A stretch of DNA of 64,000 bases from Bacillus sp. T3 (GTDB lineage Bacteria > Bacillota > Bacilli > Bacillales > Cytobacillaceae), in contig NZ_CP137761.1 in assembly GCF_033449965.1 (NCBI RefSeq), positions 4,340,001 through 4,404,000 on the forward strand, in the 5' to 3' direction. Below, piece by piece: positions 33,447 through 43,287 of this stretch. The notes under the pieces are model-generated. The model saw nothing but the letters and a program-made list of their open reading frames with translations, did no database searches and had not been told where the DNA came from. Every line of letters starts with the position of its first letter. Position 1 is the stretch's first letter. Position numbers and translations under genes: made by a program.

Positions 33447-36135
33447 TTATGCTTTGTGGTACTGAATCTTTGCACCATTCATGAACCATTTATAATGTTG
33501 TACTTTGATTTGGAACATCGTAAGCGGATCATTGAATTTTTCCGGGAATGCATTCATATCCTGTAGCTGCTTTTGGTTTAAATCAATCGTTTGATTGATT
33601 TCCGCAATAAGCTCTCGTAACTCATCCTCCTGGAATGTTGAAGAACATTTCAATATCACGTTCAAGCCCTTTTTCAAATAATTCAATTTGCATCAAAAGC
33701 TTATCCGCAATCGATTCTGCAATCTCTGTATATTCCTCATTCTCAATAAATGTTTTATATTTCGTACACAGCATTTTCTTATTTTTCGGTAAGACACCTA
33801 ACACCTTACCTGCACTCTTTAATAAAACCTGAGCAGGAGTCATACGAAGTAAGATGTTCACTTTATCAAGCTGAACCACCCTTGTCATTCGGTCTACATC
33901 TCTTCGCCAATCGTCCAATACTTTGAAGTCACACTCGCACTTCACACGCTCCTCCTCAAACATAACATTAAACCCACCAGCTAAATCCTTTAAGAATGTT
34001 TGAACTGAATTAAATTCTGCAGCAGATTCACCTATCCAGTTTCTAAGTGAGTCATGGAATTTCGGCAATGCTGTTTGAACAATGTATTCCTCGATTTTCT
34101 TGTTCATTTCTCCATTTAACTCCACATGAATTTTCCCAAAGTCACTATCTTCCTTAACAAATGCGGAGGTTTCTCTGAGCAGAATTGGAATAGTTGTCAC
34201 CACTTCGCTCCGAATTTCTTCTTTTTCCTTCTTGAACAGCTGTTTGACCAGTGATATTGATTCGGATTTTACATCATGAAGCTGATTGATCGCACCAGTC
34301 AGTTTTCCAACCATTTGTTGGTTCCAATTAACAGAATGCCCTAAGTTATTCTCCTTCTCAACCCGCTTTTCAACTAATTGATTTAACAGCTTTTGCACAA
34401 AGAATAATGCTTTTGCAGCTCTCTCCTCTTCATGCGCTTCTCCATGAATGTCACCGACTAAGAAGTCCGCTAATTGTTGGAGATCGGACCAGCTCGTATC
34501 ATGCGGTGAGAAAGTCGCAACCTTTGCCTCTGGGAAGAAGCTATTAATAAGCGCAGCCTGATTTTCTGTTTGGTTTCGCTGCCCATGCTCCGATTTTATT
34601 ATTAAGAACCGAACGGCCAATTTCGGATGATTTTGCTCGATTTGCATGAAAATATGACGCTCTTTTTCCATATAAATATCATTTTCATTTATTAAAAAGA
34701 CAACGGTATCTGCTAAATACAAGCTTTCCGCATTTCTCTTTTTCAAGTCGGCTGGACTAATAAAAGCAAAGCCCGCTTCCCGAAGAAAGACACTCGGAAT
34801 TTTAAGTTCACGCCAATTTGTTTCTGTATTATCATCTAAATTCGTAATAGGTGCATGATAAATTTCCGAATCACTTAGTTCAAGGATTTCGTTTGCTTCA
34901 TTATCTGTTAGCAATACATTCGCACTGTTTGTATCAACTTGTTCATCCCCTATTAAAGCTTTGAAAAAGTCCGAGGTTCCCTTGTTTTGGTTTCCTGCAA
35001 CTAACACATAATGCGTTTGTTGATCAGCTAAGCGTTCCACTAACCATTTCAGCTTAGGACTTACCGATATATCTTGAGCCTCCGTCCAATTTACAATTGA
35101 ATCAAATAGATTCAAGCTCACTTCAAGATTGATTGCATTCGCACCAGAGCGAGCAATAACCTTTTCAGCATCTGAAGTCAGCTCACTCTCTTCATTTGGA
35201 AACAAGTCATTCCATGCTAATATAGCAGCTGCAGCAAAGGATTGATGGCCATGATCGGCTGTTTTCAGCCAATTCGCAAGCAGCCCAGGCATGATATCAG
35301 AAATCTCATTAAGCAAGAATTTTCCTTCTAACAAATCAAAATAGGTTTCTTGATATAAAGCTGATAGCTCCTGCCATGCTTTTCCACTTGAAGCACCTGT
35401 CGCCTCAAACATATTATTAAACTGACACAGCCAATCAAAATAGTATTCTCCCTGTCTAAAACCTTTCCAAAGTGCTGCTGCAAGCTTTTCAAAACGGTCC
35501 AAATCATGGCTCACCACAATCAGAAGAACCTGAGAAAAATATGCTGGGGTTACTGTCTTCACATAACCATTTTCTACATACCGAATGACAATGTCAGCCC
35601 AATACATGTCCTCAGTTCGGACCGTTTCGTTAACGGCAAGTTCAAGGGCATTTTCCCAATCCTTTTGCTCTTCAAAAAACAACTTTGCCAGCTGGGTAAC
35701 AGTCGGATAATCTGGATTTAGGACAACAGCTTGCTTTATCCTTTGCACAGCCTGCTCTATTTTGCCCTCTTGTATATAGAGCGAAAAAAGCTGGATGAGC
35801 ACCTCTGAATTTAACGTCATCGAGTCAGAAACAATTGACGTATAAATTGATTCAGCATCCGAATAGAGCTCAAGCTCAAAATAGGCATCCGCCATATTTT
35901 TCTTCGCCCATGGCTCTAATTCATTATTGATATTTCCCCATTTGAAGATGGCCGCTTCATAGTCCTTTGCTTCAAAGTACAGCTCACCTTGCGCAAAGCG
36001 AATATTGGGCAATTCGCTAAGATTATTTTGTTCTTTTAAATAAGTATCCCCAAGGACCTGAATCGGTTGCCGTTTTTCATTAGGCTCGATAAAGGATTTA
36101 TAATACGACTTTTTTAATAATTGTTCGTCAGTCAT
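33447..36135 (-). CDS. TPR protein with dynamin-like GTPase-type domain, degenerate P-loop, frame broken near 33629
   Basis: About 895 residues after repair. The first 350 are helical TPR-like repeats (ARFAQGELYFEAKDYEAA, ADAYFELELYSDAESIYTSI). A GTPase-like core follows at about 385: YVLVAGNQNKGTSDFFKAL sits where a P-loop GxxxxGK[ST] belongs but has GTS, with no lysine. Later stretches (LADTVVFLINEND, VRFLIIKSEHG) match the DxxG and NKxD regions in position only. The last 300 residues are long helices as in dynamins. The frame shifts at CC 33629-33630; one base less joins FFNIPEDELRELIAEINQT. Start follows GGAGG. Role unknown; membrane remodelling or a nucleotide-free scaffold are options. 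Confidence 0.65.
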
Positions 36136-36453
36136 CTAGTTTCCTCCGAATTGTATATTTCTAAGTGTCATTTATTTGGATTGATTAACGATAATGTAGT
36201 GCCAGACTTCTATTTTATCAAAGCCACGTTGCAGTAAAATTTCAAATAGCTTTCTTTATTAATACAAAACACATATCGCAACAGTAAATGATTCGTTTAA
36301 ATCGAAGCAGAATGTGGGTAATATAGGCACTTTATTAATTATCGCATTATCGCAATTTTTAGAATTTTAGTCCATGAGGCTATTATATCGTTTTCTCTAC
36401 AGTAAGGGTAAGAATTAGCACGGGAAACTAGGGGATATTTGTTAAAATCGTCC

Positions 36454-36517
36454 GTTGATTTCCACTCCAGGTGCTCCCTTTCCGCGGGGGAGTCTCGCAC
36501 CTTCCGTTTAAATCAAC
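36454..36517. repeat. Internally deleted copy (64 bp) of the 127-bp repeat
   Basis: Both ends match copies 1 and 2 (GTTGATTTCC...; ...CGTTTAAATCAAC), but 63 bp of the middle are gone, with the junction at a short direct repeat (GGAGTC) found at both edges of the missing part in copy 2. Same orientation as copy 2. Confidence 0.8.
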
Positions 36518-36560
36518 AAATTGCTTAATAATCAACAACGTCCTTTAATACTGACAATAA

Positions 36561-36588
36561 AAAAGGAGGAAATGACATCTCCCTCCTA
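36561..36588 (-). terminator. Terminator after the membrane dipeptidase gene
   Basis: On the minus strand GGAGG pairs with CCTCC (extended by A/T) and TTTTTT follows, nine bases past the stop. Confidence 0.7.
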
Positions 36589-36596
36589 CGTGTTTT

Positions 36597-37532
36597 TTAA
36601 CGATTATTAGCTGGTAATCGATTGAGAAAGTTTTGATAGGCAAAGCCTCTTACTTCTTCCTCTTTATAAAACTTTAATAGTTCATTGATTAAGTTTTGCG
36701 TATTGGCTGCATTTTCAAGATTGAGCACAAATTGGTTGATGCCATCAAAATCCGAACCAAAGCCAATGTGATTTAGGCCTCCCAATCCACAAAAATGATC
36801 GATATGCTTAATCAGATCGGCAATCGTTGCCTTTCCGTCTTCTTTAATAAACGGTGGATGATAGACGACATGGATAGTCCCACCTTTTTTGATCAAGGCT
36901 CTCGCTTGTTCATCTGTTAAGTTCCGAGGATGAGGGCATAGTCTTTTTGAATTCGAATGGCTGGCAATCGGATATTTTGCAAGCTCTATCACATCCCAAA
37001 ACGCACGCTCACTTAAATGCGACACATCGGTTAAAACTTTATACTGATTGTTAAACGCGACAACTTCCTTGCCGAACAGCGTCAGTCCGCTGCCGCGTGG
37101 TTCGCCTGCTCCATCTGCAGCTAAATTTGCCGTATTCCACGTCAGCCCAACAGACATAACGCCAAGCTGAAACAGAATTCTCAGCTTGGCGAGGTCGTTG
37201 CCAATTGCATCCACTCCTTCAAGCGTCAGCATCGCTCCTATTTCTCCAGCCTTCAACTTATAAAAATCAGACCACTTTTTAATTTGCTTCACATCTTCGT
37301 TTTTCCCAAGCACTTCCGTGTAAAAGTAATCCACTTGTTCAAGGACTACTTGGAATTTCTGGTCCTGAGGGATGTCTGGCTCGATGAAAATGGCGAAGCA
37401 TTGGACTTTAACATCACCTTTTTTGAGCCGATCTTTATTCGTATCAAGCCCTGGTGCATTCGTGAATCGTAATTGACCTTTGCCTTCCCATAGCTTGAGC
37501 AATGCGTCACAGTGGAGATCGATCACTTCCAT
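36597..37532 (-). CDS. Membrane dipeptidase family M19
   Basis: A 311-residue zinc dipeptidase of the renal dipeptidase family, cleaving dipeptides including L-D and D-amino acid forms. Metal ligands are visible: HCD in DLHCDALLK, Glu in LTLEGVDAIG, His in TDVSHLSE and in ASHSNSKRLCPHPRN, Asp in GFGSDFDGI. No signal peptide, so it is probably cytoplasmic, as in other bacilli. GAAAGGAGG precedes the start. It stands alone between two terminators. Confidence 0.9.
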   Translation of the reverse strand: MEVIDLHCDALLKLWEGKGQLRFTNAPGLDTNKDRLKKGDVKVQCFAIFIEPDIPQDQKFQVVLEQVDYFYTEVLGKNEDVKQIKKWSDFYKLKAGEIGAMLTLEGVDAIGNDLAKLRILFQLGVMSVGLTWNTANLAADGAGEPRGSGLTLFGKEVVAFNNQYKVLTDVSHLSERAFWDVIELAKYPIASHSNSKRLCPHPRNLTDEQARALIKKGGTIHVVYHPPFIKEDGKATIADLIKHIDHFCGLGGLNHIGFGSDFDGINQFVLNLENAANTQNLINELLKFYKEEEVRGFAYQNFLNRLPANNR

Positions 37533-37604
37533 ATTGTTTTCCTCCTTTCGCTTTGAGTTTTCTATTTTTATTTTATGCTATTTTCCCAACGCTTAAGAAT
37601 AAAA

Positions 37605-37638
37605 ATCCCATCCTCATAATTCCGAACGAGGATGGGAT
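37605..37638 (-). terminator. Terminator after the 56-residue protein gene
   Basis: ATCCCATCCTC pairs with GAGGATGGGAT over a 12-base loop; TTTTTATTC follows on the minus strand. Confidence 0.85.
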
Positions 37639-37644
37639 ATCTTT

Positions 37645-37815
37645 TTATTTTAGCTGATTTTTGATGATTTGGTTTTTCTTTCCCTCGGCGAAAATGTTTG
37701 TTTCGTTGTTGATTTTACTAGCTGATATTTCGTCCTTATTAACGAGGTTTGATGTTCCATACGTAACGGGTTTTAAATTGTTATTTGGCGCACCTTGTTC
37801 ATTCCATTTTCCCAT
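37645..37815 (-). CDS. Small hydrophilic protein, not recognised
   Basis: A 56-residue protein (MGKWNEQGAPNNNLKPVTYG...) rich in Asn and Lys. Start 37815 is nine bases after AAGGA; two in-frame codons further upstream lack spacing. It has its own terminator. The composition and size recall minor spore proteins, but no family motif confirms this. Confidence 0.6.
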   Translation of the reverse strand: MGKWNEQGAPNNNLKPVTYGTSNLVNKDEISASKINNETNIFAEGKKNQIIKNQLK

Positions 37816-37924
37816 ATGCATCAGTCCTTTTCGTTTTTTATAGTATGAGAAAAAACGAAAAATTACATACAGATCCATTTCAGTACACTTAGCTATGAAA
37901 ATCCAGGTGGCTTACATTTAATAA

Positions 37925-38137
37925 TTATTGAGCATCTTTTTCTGTTTCTGATTGATCTGTATTTTGATCAGTTTCAGCATCTTGGTTATCATCTGTATTT
38001 TGATCAGTCTCTGCATCTTGATTTTCCTCAGTGGTAGGGTTTTCGTTTTCGTCGTCCTTGTTCGAGCATGCAGTTGTAACACCGATTAAACTGATTGCTA
38101 CCATTAATGCTAATATCCATTTTTTCAAACCATTCAT
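37925..38137 (-). CDS. Small acidic lipoprotein with tandem repeat
   Basis: A 70-residue protein: signal peptide with lipobox-like VTTAC (Cys about 24), then almost only Asp, Glu, Asn, Gln and Thr. DAETDQNTD occurs twice in tandem (12-residue unit, 36 bp in DNA). AGGAGG is nine bases before ATG 38137. Anchored outside the membrane; function unknown. Such tails vary in length between strains by slippage. Confidence 0.75.
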   Translation of the reverse strand: MNGLKKWILALMVAISLIGVTTACSNKDDENENPTTEENQDAETDQNTDDNQDAETDQNTDQSETEKDAQ

Positions 38138-38451
38138 TTTCAATTGCCTCCTTGACTGTTGAATTAATTACAGTCCTATCATACAAAAAAGCCCGCAACA
38201 AAAGATTGAATTTTCAAACACTTCATAATAATTAACCCCCGCTTTAACTTTTTCATCATTTATTAACGATATGAATCACCTATTCCCGACTAAACTCTCT
38301 GGCTTTAATGAAACTGTCCCGCTTTTGTCCTATTGTGCCTAACAAATTCTTTTTCACTATTTTCACAGTGAATTTGTAATACACCACAATAGCTGTTAAT
38401 AAAATGTTAGTGGTAGTACTTTTACCAAAAATAATAAAGGAGGAATTGATG
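38138..38451. other. 310-bp divergent intergenic region
   Basis: Promoter region for the lipoprotein (minus) and the oxidase-like gene (plus). A TTCAC-A-GTGAA dyad occurs near 38360. TTGTAA with TAATAA 17 bp apart near 38370-38400 is a weak promoter candidate. No small gene seen. Confidence 0.35.
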
Positions 38452-38814
38452 ATGGGTGCAAAGTGGTTTAAGATTGCGGTGGTCTATTTTGCAATTGGTA
38501 TTATCCTTGGGATCGTAATGGGCATTATTCATGATTTTGAATTAACACCTGTCCACGCGCATATTAACCTTCTCGGCTGGGTATCGATGGGGCTCTTTGG
38601 AGCATTTTATCATTTTTATCCACAAGCGGCAGAAACAAAGCTGGCAAAAACACACTTTTGGCTGCATAATTTAGGTGTTCCGCTTATGCAAGGAGGCTTA
38701 GCCTATTCAATCTTGTCTGGAAATGAATCCGCCGCAATCGTTATTATTGTTGCCTCGATCGCTGTTGTATTAGGCGGACTACTATTTGCTTGGAATGTGT
38801 TTAAAAGTGCTTAA
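38452..38814 (+). CDS. Four-helix membrane protein, cytochrome oxidase subunit I-like
   Basis: A 120-residue protein with four membrane helices. HDFELTPVHAHINLLGWVSMGLFGAFYHFYP resembles the histidine-bearing helix of heme-copper oxidase subunit I (HAHxNLLGW), and a later HFWLHNLG carries another His pair. Such short proteins are usually named cytochrome-c oxidase in Bacillus genomes without evidence of enzyme activity; heme binding is plausible. AAAGGAGG precedes two adjacent ATG codons (38449, 38452); the second has the better spacing. Confidence 0.7.
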   Translation: MGAKWFKIAVVYFAIGIILGIVMGIIHDFELTPVHAHINLLGWVSMGLFGAFYHFYPQAAETKLAKTHFWLHNLGVPLMQGGLAYSILSGNESAAIVIIVASIAVVLGGLLFAWNVFKSA

Positions 38815-38831
38815 AGTTTAAATAGAATATT

Positions 38832-38867
38832 AAACCAGGCTATCGTTATTTACGATAGCCTGGTTTT
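38832..38867. terminator. Terminator between oxidase-like and iron ATPase genes
   Basis: AAACCAGGCTATCGT and ACGATAGCCTGGTTT form a 15-base perfect stem with TTTTT after it. Confidence 0.9.
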
Positions 38868-38898
38868 TGTTTTAATCGGAATAACTCCAGTAATCATA

Positions 38899-39723
38899 CT
38901 AAAATGTAGAAAGTGCAGGCTCTAACTCTCGTTGATTCTCCTTAATTAAATCATAGGTTATACACATCGGTTTCCCTGTTCTTGGGTCACGACCGATTTC
39001 AGCATCAATATTAAAAACGACTTTCAATATTTCTTTTTGCATGACTTCTTCACAAGTTCCTGCTTTAATAAGAATGCCATTTTTCAATGCAATAATATTA
39101 TCTGAAAAGCGCGCTGCATGGTTTAAATCATGTAAAACCATGATTATTGTTCTATTTTGTGTCTCATTTAACTTCTTCAGCAATTCAAGAACTTCTAATT
39201 GATGTGCCAAGTCTAGATAAGTGGTTGGTTCGTCTAAAAAGATAATTTCAGTCTCTTGAGCAAGTGCCATTGCAATCCACACACGTTGTCTTTGTCCCCC
39301 TGAAAGTGAATCAACCGTACGAAATTTATAATCGAGTGTATTCGTTACGGTTAAAGCCCAATTAATGACCTCATAATCCTTAGGCGTCAATTTCCCTATT
39401 CCTTTTTGATAGGGGAATCGTCCATAAGAAACCAGTTCACCTACTGTTAAACCAAGAGTACTATCATGAGTTTGTGGTAATATCGCCATTTTCTGTGCTA
39501 GTTTTTTCGTATTTTCTTTAGCAATTGATTGGCCGTCCAATAAAATGCTACCACTTGAGTGTGGAATAATTCGAGTTATTGCCTTTAGCAAGGTAGATTT
39601 GCCACAACCATTAGGGCCAATTATCGTTGTGATTGCATTATTTTCAATCTTTATATTCATATTTTTTACAATTACATTTTCTTGATAACCTACATGTAAA
39701 TCTTTGGTTACTAACCTGTTCAT
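38899..39723 (-). CDS. Iron-siderophore ABC transporter ATPase (FecE/FhuC-like)
   Basis: A 274-residue ATPase powering the two permeases at 41131-43206. Walker A GPNGCGKST, Q-loop MAILPQTHDS, signature LSGGQRQRVWIA, Walker B IIFLDEPTTYLD and H-loop MVLHDLNHA are the FecE pattern. It has its own Fur box (39790-39804) about 65 bp upstream and is separated from the binding-protein gene by a terminator, so it is transcribed separately but by the same iron signal. Confidence 0.9.
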   Translation of the reverse strand: MNRLVTKDLHVGYQENVIVKNMNIKIENNAITTIIGPNGCGKSTLLKAITRIIPHSSGSILLDGQSIAKENTKKLAQKMAILPQTHDSTLGLTVGELVSYGRFPYQKGIGKLTPKDYEVINWALTVTNTLDYKFRTVDSLSGGQRQRVWIAMALAQETEIIFLDEPTTYLDLAHQLEVLELLKKLNETQNRTIIMVLHDLNHAARFSDNIIALKNGILIKAGTCEEVMQKEILKVVFNIDAEIGRDPRTGKPMCITYDLIKENQRELEPALSTF

Positions 39724-39789
39724 ACCAAGGCCCTCTTTCTAATAATCTTTAACCCATATTCAGTCTATATAAAAATATCTTATACTTAT

Positions 39790-39804
39790 TGATAATGAGA
39801 ATCA
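39790..39804. promoter_or_regulatory. Fur box upstream of the iron ATPase gene
   Basis: TGATAATGAGAATCA matches 13 of 15 positions of the 7-1-7 Fur consensus (TGATAATNATTATCA). Confidence 0.75.
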
Positions 39805-39968
39805 ATAACGAATAATGTCTTAGGCGTGAACTTTATGTATGGAAATTTTTGACTCGCTCATTATTGGGGGTGATCCCACTGAAATGTCTTTCTGCTGATT
39901 CCAGCAATGGATTCTGCATATTTTTTCAATATTTAAAGGAAAAATGCAAACAAAAAAGGGAATAAAAT

Positions 39969-39997
39969 AGGCTATCACATGATAGTAGTGATAGCCT
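39969..39997 (-). terminator. Terminator after the siderophore-binding protein gene
   Basis: GGCTATCAC pairs with GTGATAGCC; TATTTTATT follows on the minus strand, ten bases past the stop. Confidence 0.75.
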
Positions 39998-40006
39998 TTA
40001 ACTATA

Positions 40007-40984
40007 TTATTTCACGATGCTTTTTAAAATATTATCGATAATTTGATCATTCGCGATTGCACCAGTATACAACCAGCTTTCATCAGGGGAAAACTCATGT
40101 ACATTTCCAGCTTTTACAGCAGGAATACTCTTCCATAATTTATCATTTAAAGTTGGTGATCCAGTTGCTGTATCACTATTGATTAGGAAGATATGGTCTG
40201 CGTCTAGCTCAACTAATTTTTCTAATGAAATAGCATTCCAACTACCTGTCCCACTAGCTGAAATCTCTTTTACCACAGCAGGTACTTTTAAACCTAAATC
40301 TTCATACATTACAGCACCACTTGATACGGTTTCACTTACGATGAAGAAGTTCCCGCCTACTAACCATACGGCAGCAACAGAAGGAGTACCTACAGCTGTT
40401 TTTATTTCTTCTTTAGCCTTTTCCGCTTTTGCATCGTAATCTGCTAACACTTTTTTAGCTTCTTTTTCCTTGCCAAAAATTTCACCAACCGTTAACAATT
40501 CATCGCGCCAGTCATTATTCACTTCTTTACCAATGACATAAGTAGGAGCGATCTTGTTATATTGCTCGTATTTACCGCCTTCAACCATACTTGCAGAGTC
40601 CATAATAATTAAATCTGGTGAAAATTTTTGAACGGCTTCAAATGGTAGGTCATAAGGAATAGTTGGAACTCCTTTTAAACTATCTTGTAAATACCCTTGG
40701 ATACTAGCCCCATCATTTACACTCCACTGAGCAACCGGCTTAATCCCTAAAGCTACCAGATTGTCTTCAAGATAGGAAGCAATGACACGCTTTGGATTTA
40801 CCTGGACCTTCACTTCATTGCCCATTGCATCTGTTAAAACACGCTCGGTTGTTGCTTCTTTTTTAGTACTGTCATTAGAGTCTGCCTTGTTTTCTTCTTT
40901 AGTTCCACAAGCTGCTAGCGATACTGTAAGCAGTCCAACTGCAATTAACTTCATGATATTCTTTTTGCTCAACCCAATAACCAT
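40007..40984 (-). CDS. Iron-siderophore binding lipoprotein
   Basis: A 325-residue FecB/FhuD-type receptor. Signal peptide with lipobox SLAACG, then VLTDAMGNEVKVQVNPKRVIASYLEDNLVALG and the two-lobe periplasmic-binding-protein layout with a long linking helix. GAVMYEDLGLKVP and AIANDQIIDNILK are common in family members that bind hydroxamate or catecholate siderophores; the exact ligand is not evident. AGGAGG precedes the start. It is divergent from the permease genes and shares with them the Fur box at 41022-41036. Confidence 0.9.
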   Translation of the reverse strand: MVIGLSKKNIMKLIAVGLLTVSLAACGTKEENKADSNDSTKKEATTERVLTDAMGNEVKVQVNPKRVIASYLEDNLVALGIKPVAQWSVNDGASIQGYLQDSLKGVPTIPYDLPFEAVQKFSPDLIIMDSASMVEGGKYEQYNKIAPTYVIGKEVNNDWRDELLTVGEIFGKEKEAKKVLADYDAKAEKAKEEIKTAVGTPSVAAVWLVGGNFFIVSETVSSGAVMYEDLGLKVPAVVKEISASGTGSWNAISLEKLVELDADHIFLINSDTATGSPTLNDKLWKSIPAVKAGNVHEFSPDESWLYTGAIANDQIIDNILKSIVK

Positions 40985-41021
40985 TGGAATCCTCCTAATA
41001 ATATGATAAACTATCCCTAGA

Positions 41022-41036
41022 TGAAAACGATTATCA
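41022..41036. promoter_or_regulatory. Fur box in the divergent iron-uptake promoter region
   Basis: TGAAAACGATTATCA matches 13 of 15 positions of the Fur consensus. It lies between the binding-protein gene and the first permease gene and can repress both. Confidence 0.78.
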
Positions 41037-41130
41037 TTTCCATTTAAAATATATATTTACTTTGCTATGTTGTCAATAATATTTTAAAATAAAATCTTAA
41101 CCATCATTCGAAGAAAGAAGTCGTTAAAAT

Positions 41131-42178
41131 ATGGAGCATTTTGAACAAACTTCTACTAAATCACCAAAAAAGATATTATATAGAAATAACATAATCGGAA
41201 CCATGATTTTGTTTGTTGGTTTACCGTTATTATTGTTTTCAATCATTGTTTCTATCCATTTTGGAGCAGCCGATCTCAGCCTTTCTACGATATGGGAAGC
41301 TATATTTTCTTATGATAGTGGAAATTCCTCGCATACCATTATCAGAGAGTTGAGGCTACCAAGGGCAATTGCTGCAGTTTTAGTTGGAGCAGCTTTAGCC
41401 GTTTCTGGTGCCATTATGCAAGGAATGACAAGAAACCCGCTCGCAGAACCGTCGATTTTGGGTGTGTCAGCAGGCTCTGCTTTTTTAATTGCGATTGCTA
41501 TTGCATTTTTACCTGCACTATCAAATTATGGATTAATCGCATTTTCTTTTATTGGAGCTGGGTTAGGAGTTGGCTTAGTGTTTGGAATCACCTCTCTATC
41601 TAAGGGTGGAATTTCACCGGTCAAGCTTGCGTTAGCAGGTTCAGCCATTACATCCCTGCTTAGTGCACTATCGACTGCCATTGGGATTAAATATAATGTT
41701 TCAAAAGAAATTAGCTATTGGTATGCAGGAGGAATCTCTGGTGTACAAATGCAACACATAACTTTCCTCGTTCCATTTGTATTGGGTGGATTAATCTTAG
41801 CGATTATGTTGTCCCGTTCTATTACGGTCCTTAGTTTAGGAGAGGAAGTTTCGAAAGGTTTAGGGCAAAATACTGGCATCATTAAATTGTTAGGAACAAT
41901 CGTCGTTTTACTCCTTACAGGAGCGGCGGTTTCTATTGCTGGGATTATTGGATTTGTCGGTCTAGTAATTCCCCATATTACACGTTTTTTAGTAGGCGTC
42001 GATTATCGTTGGATTATCCCTTGCTCTGGGATACTAGGCGGAATCTTATTAATTGGTGCAGATATTATTGGCCTGGATGGTAAATGCTCCTTTTGAAACT
42101 CCTGTCGGTGCTATCACTGCTATCATTGGAGTTCCATTCTTCCTTTACCTCGCAAGGAAAGAAGGGAGAGGACTATAA
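41131..42178 (+). CDS. Iron-siderophore permease 1 (FecCD family), frame broken near 42070
   Basis: A membrane permease with about nine helices; LRLPRAIAAVLVGAALAVSGAIMQGMTRNPLAEPSILGVSAG is the FecCD signature. The frame shifts at GG 42070-42071: with one G removed the end reads DIIAWMVNAPFETPVGAITAIIGVPFFLYLARK, the standard FecCD C-terminus, giving 348 residues and a stop that overlaps the next start (TAATG). As written, 35 residues would be lost. It forms the channel with the second permease. Confidence 0.88.
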
Positions 42179-43206
42179 TGGAAAATCTATTATCCAAAAA
42201 CCCAAAGAAGAAATTTATTTTCCTATTTTCAACTATAAGTATATTAACAATCATCGTATTTATCCTTAGCATTAACGCAGGGTATATCAAGATCCCGTTC
42301 GATGCTGTTTTCGCAACGTTAATCGGCCAAGGTACAGAACAAAATGCACTAACTATTTTTGACTTCCGTTTACCAAGAATCATTCTAGCACTACTTGTTG
42401 GGATGGGTATCGCTGTATCCGGAGCCATTCTCCAAGGGATATCCCAGAACCCCCTTGCAGATCCAGGCATTCTTGGTATCAATTCTGGTGCTGGATTAGC
42501 GGTTGTTCTTTACATGTTTTTCTTCCAAGAAACAGTTTTTTTCAAAGGGATATTATCGGTATTTATCATGCCTCTGACTGCCTTAGTAGGAGCATTTGTT
42601 GCCGCCATATTAATTTATAGCCTTTCTTGGAAAAATGGAAAAGTCACTCCTGTTCGATTATTGTTAGTCGGGATCGGAATTAATGCCGCATTTGCTTCAG
42701 GACTAATCATTTTTCAAATGAAAATGGAACCGATCGACTTTATGAAAACAATCGTATGGTTATCAGGAACGATTTGGGGAACAAATTGGACATTTGTGCT
42801 CGCCTTGTTACCTTGGCTGTTCTTATTAATTCCTTTCGCAGTATATAAAGCTAGATTCTTAGATGTTTTACTTCTTGGTGATGAAGTCGCTACTGGTGTA
42901 GGGGTTCACATTGAAAGAGAAAGACGATTATTACTTATTGTCGCTGTTGCCTTAGCAGGAGTTTGTGTATCGGTCGGTGGAGGAATTACCTTTTTAGGAT
43001 TAATTGCACCCCATATTGCAAGACGTCTAATTGGGGCAAGGAATGTGAAGGTTCTACCATTAACCGCGATCATCGGTGCCTTATTACTGCTATCAGCTGA
43101 TACACTAGGCCGAGTCATTATGGCACCTATGGAATTACCAGTCGGATTAGTTCTTTCCATCTTAGGTGCACCTTATTTCATTTACTTACTTATCAAAACC
43201 GTTTAA
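42178..43206 (+). CDS. Iron-siderophore permease 2 (FecCD family)
   Basis: A 342-residue partner permease. FDFRLPRIILALLVGMGIAVSGAILQGISQNPLADPGILGINSG repeats the family signature, GGGITFLGLIAPHIARRLIG and LSADTLGRVIMAPMELPVGLVLSILGAPYFIYLL are also typical. It overlaps the first permease gene by one base, so the pair is translationally coupled. Together with the minus-strand receptor and ATPase this makes a complete importer. Confidence 0.93.
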   Translation: MENLLSKNPKKKFIFLFSTISILTIIVFILSINAGYIKIPFDAVFATLIGQGTEQNALTIFDFRLPRIILALLVGMGIAVSGAILQGISQNPLADPGILGINSGAGLAVVLYMFFFQETVFFKGILSVFIMPLTALVGAFVAAILIYSLSWKNGKVTPVRLLLVGIGINAAFASGLIIFQMKMEPIDFMKTIVWLSGTIWGTNWTFVLALLPWLFLLIPFAVYKARFLDVLLLGDEVATGVGVHIERERRLLLIVAVALAGVCVSVGGGITFLGLIAPHIARRLIGARNVKVLPLTAIIGALLLLSADTLGRVIMAPMELPVGLVLSILGAPYFIYLLIKTV

Positions 43207-43236
43207 CTTTTAACTATTAAAGTTAAACGGTTTTTC
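43196..43236 (+). terminator. Terminator overlapping the end of permease 2
   Basis: AAACCGTTTAACTTT pairs with AAAGTTAAACGGTTT and is followed by TTC; the stop codon lies inside the stem. Confidence 0.85.
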
Positions 43237-43287
43237 ATGGACGAATTGAAATTTTTTTAAGTTGAGATAGAAAGGAATTAGGAGAGA

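Larger units (their letters stand above)
36136..36596. other. 460-bp intergenic region
   Basis: It holds the upstream region of the TPR/dynamin-like gene, the short repeat copy at 36454-36517 and the dipeptidase terminator. No small gene with a ribosome site was found on either strand. Confidence 0.6.

Noticed and set aside
33447..33686. Separate 79-residue gene
   Set aside because: It overlaps the end of the TPR/dynamin-like gene, lacks a ribosome site and continues that protein after a one-base repair.
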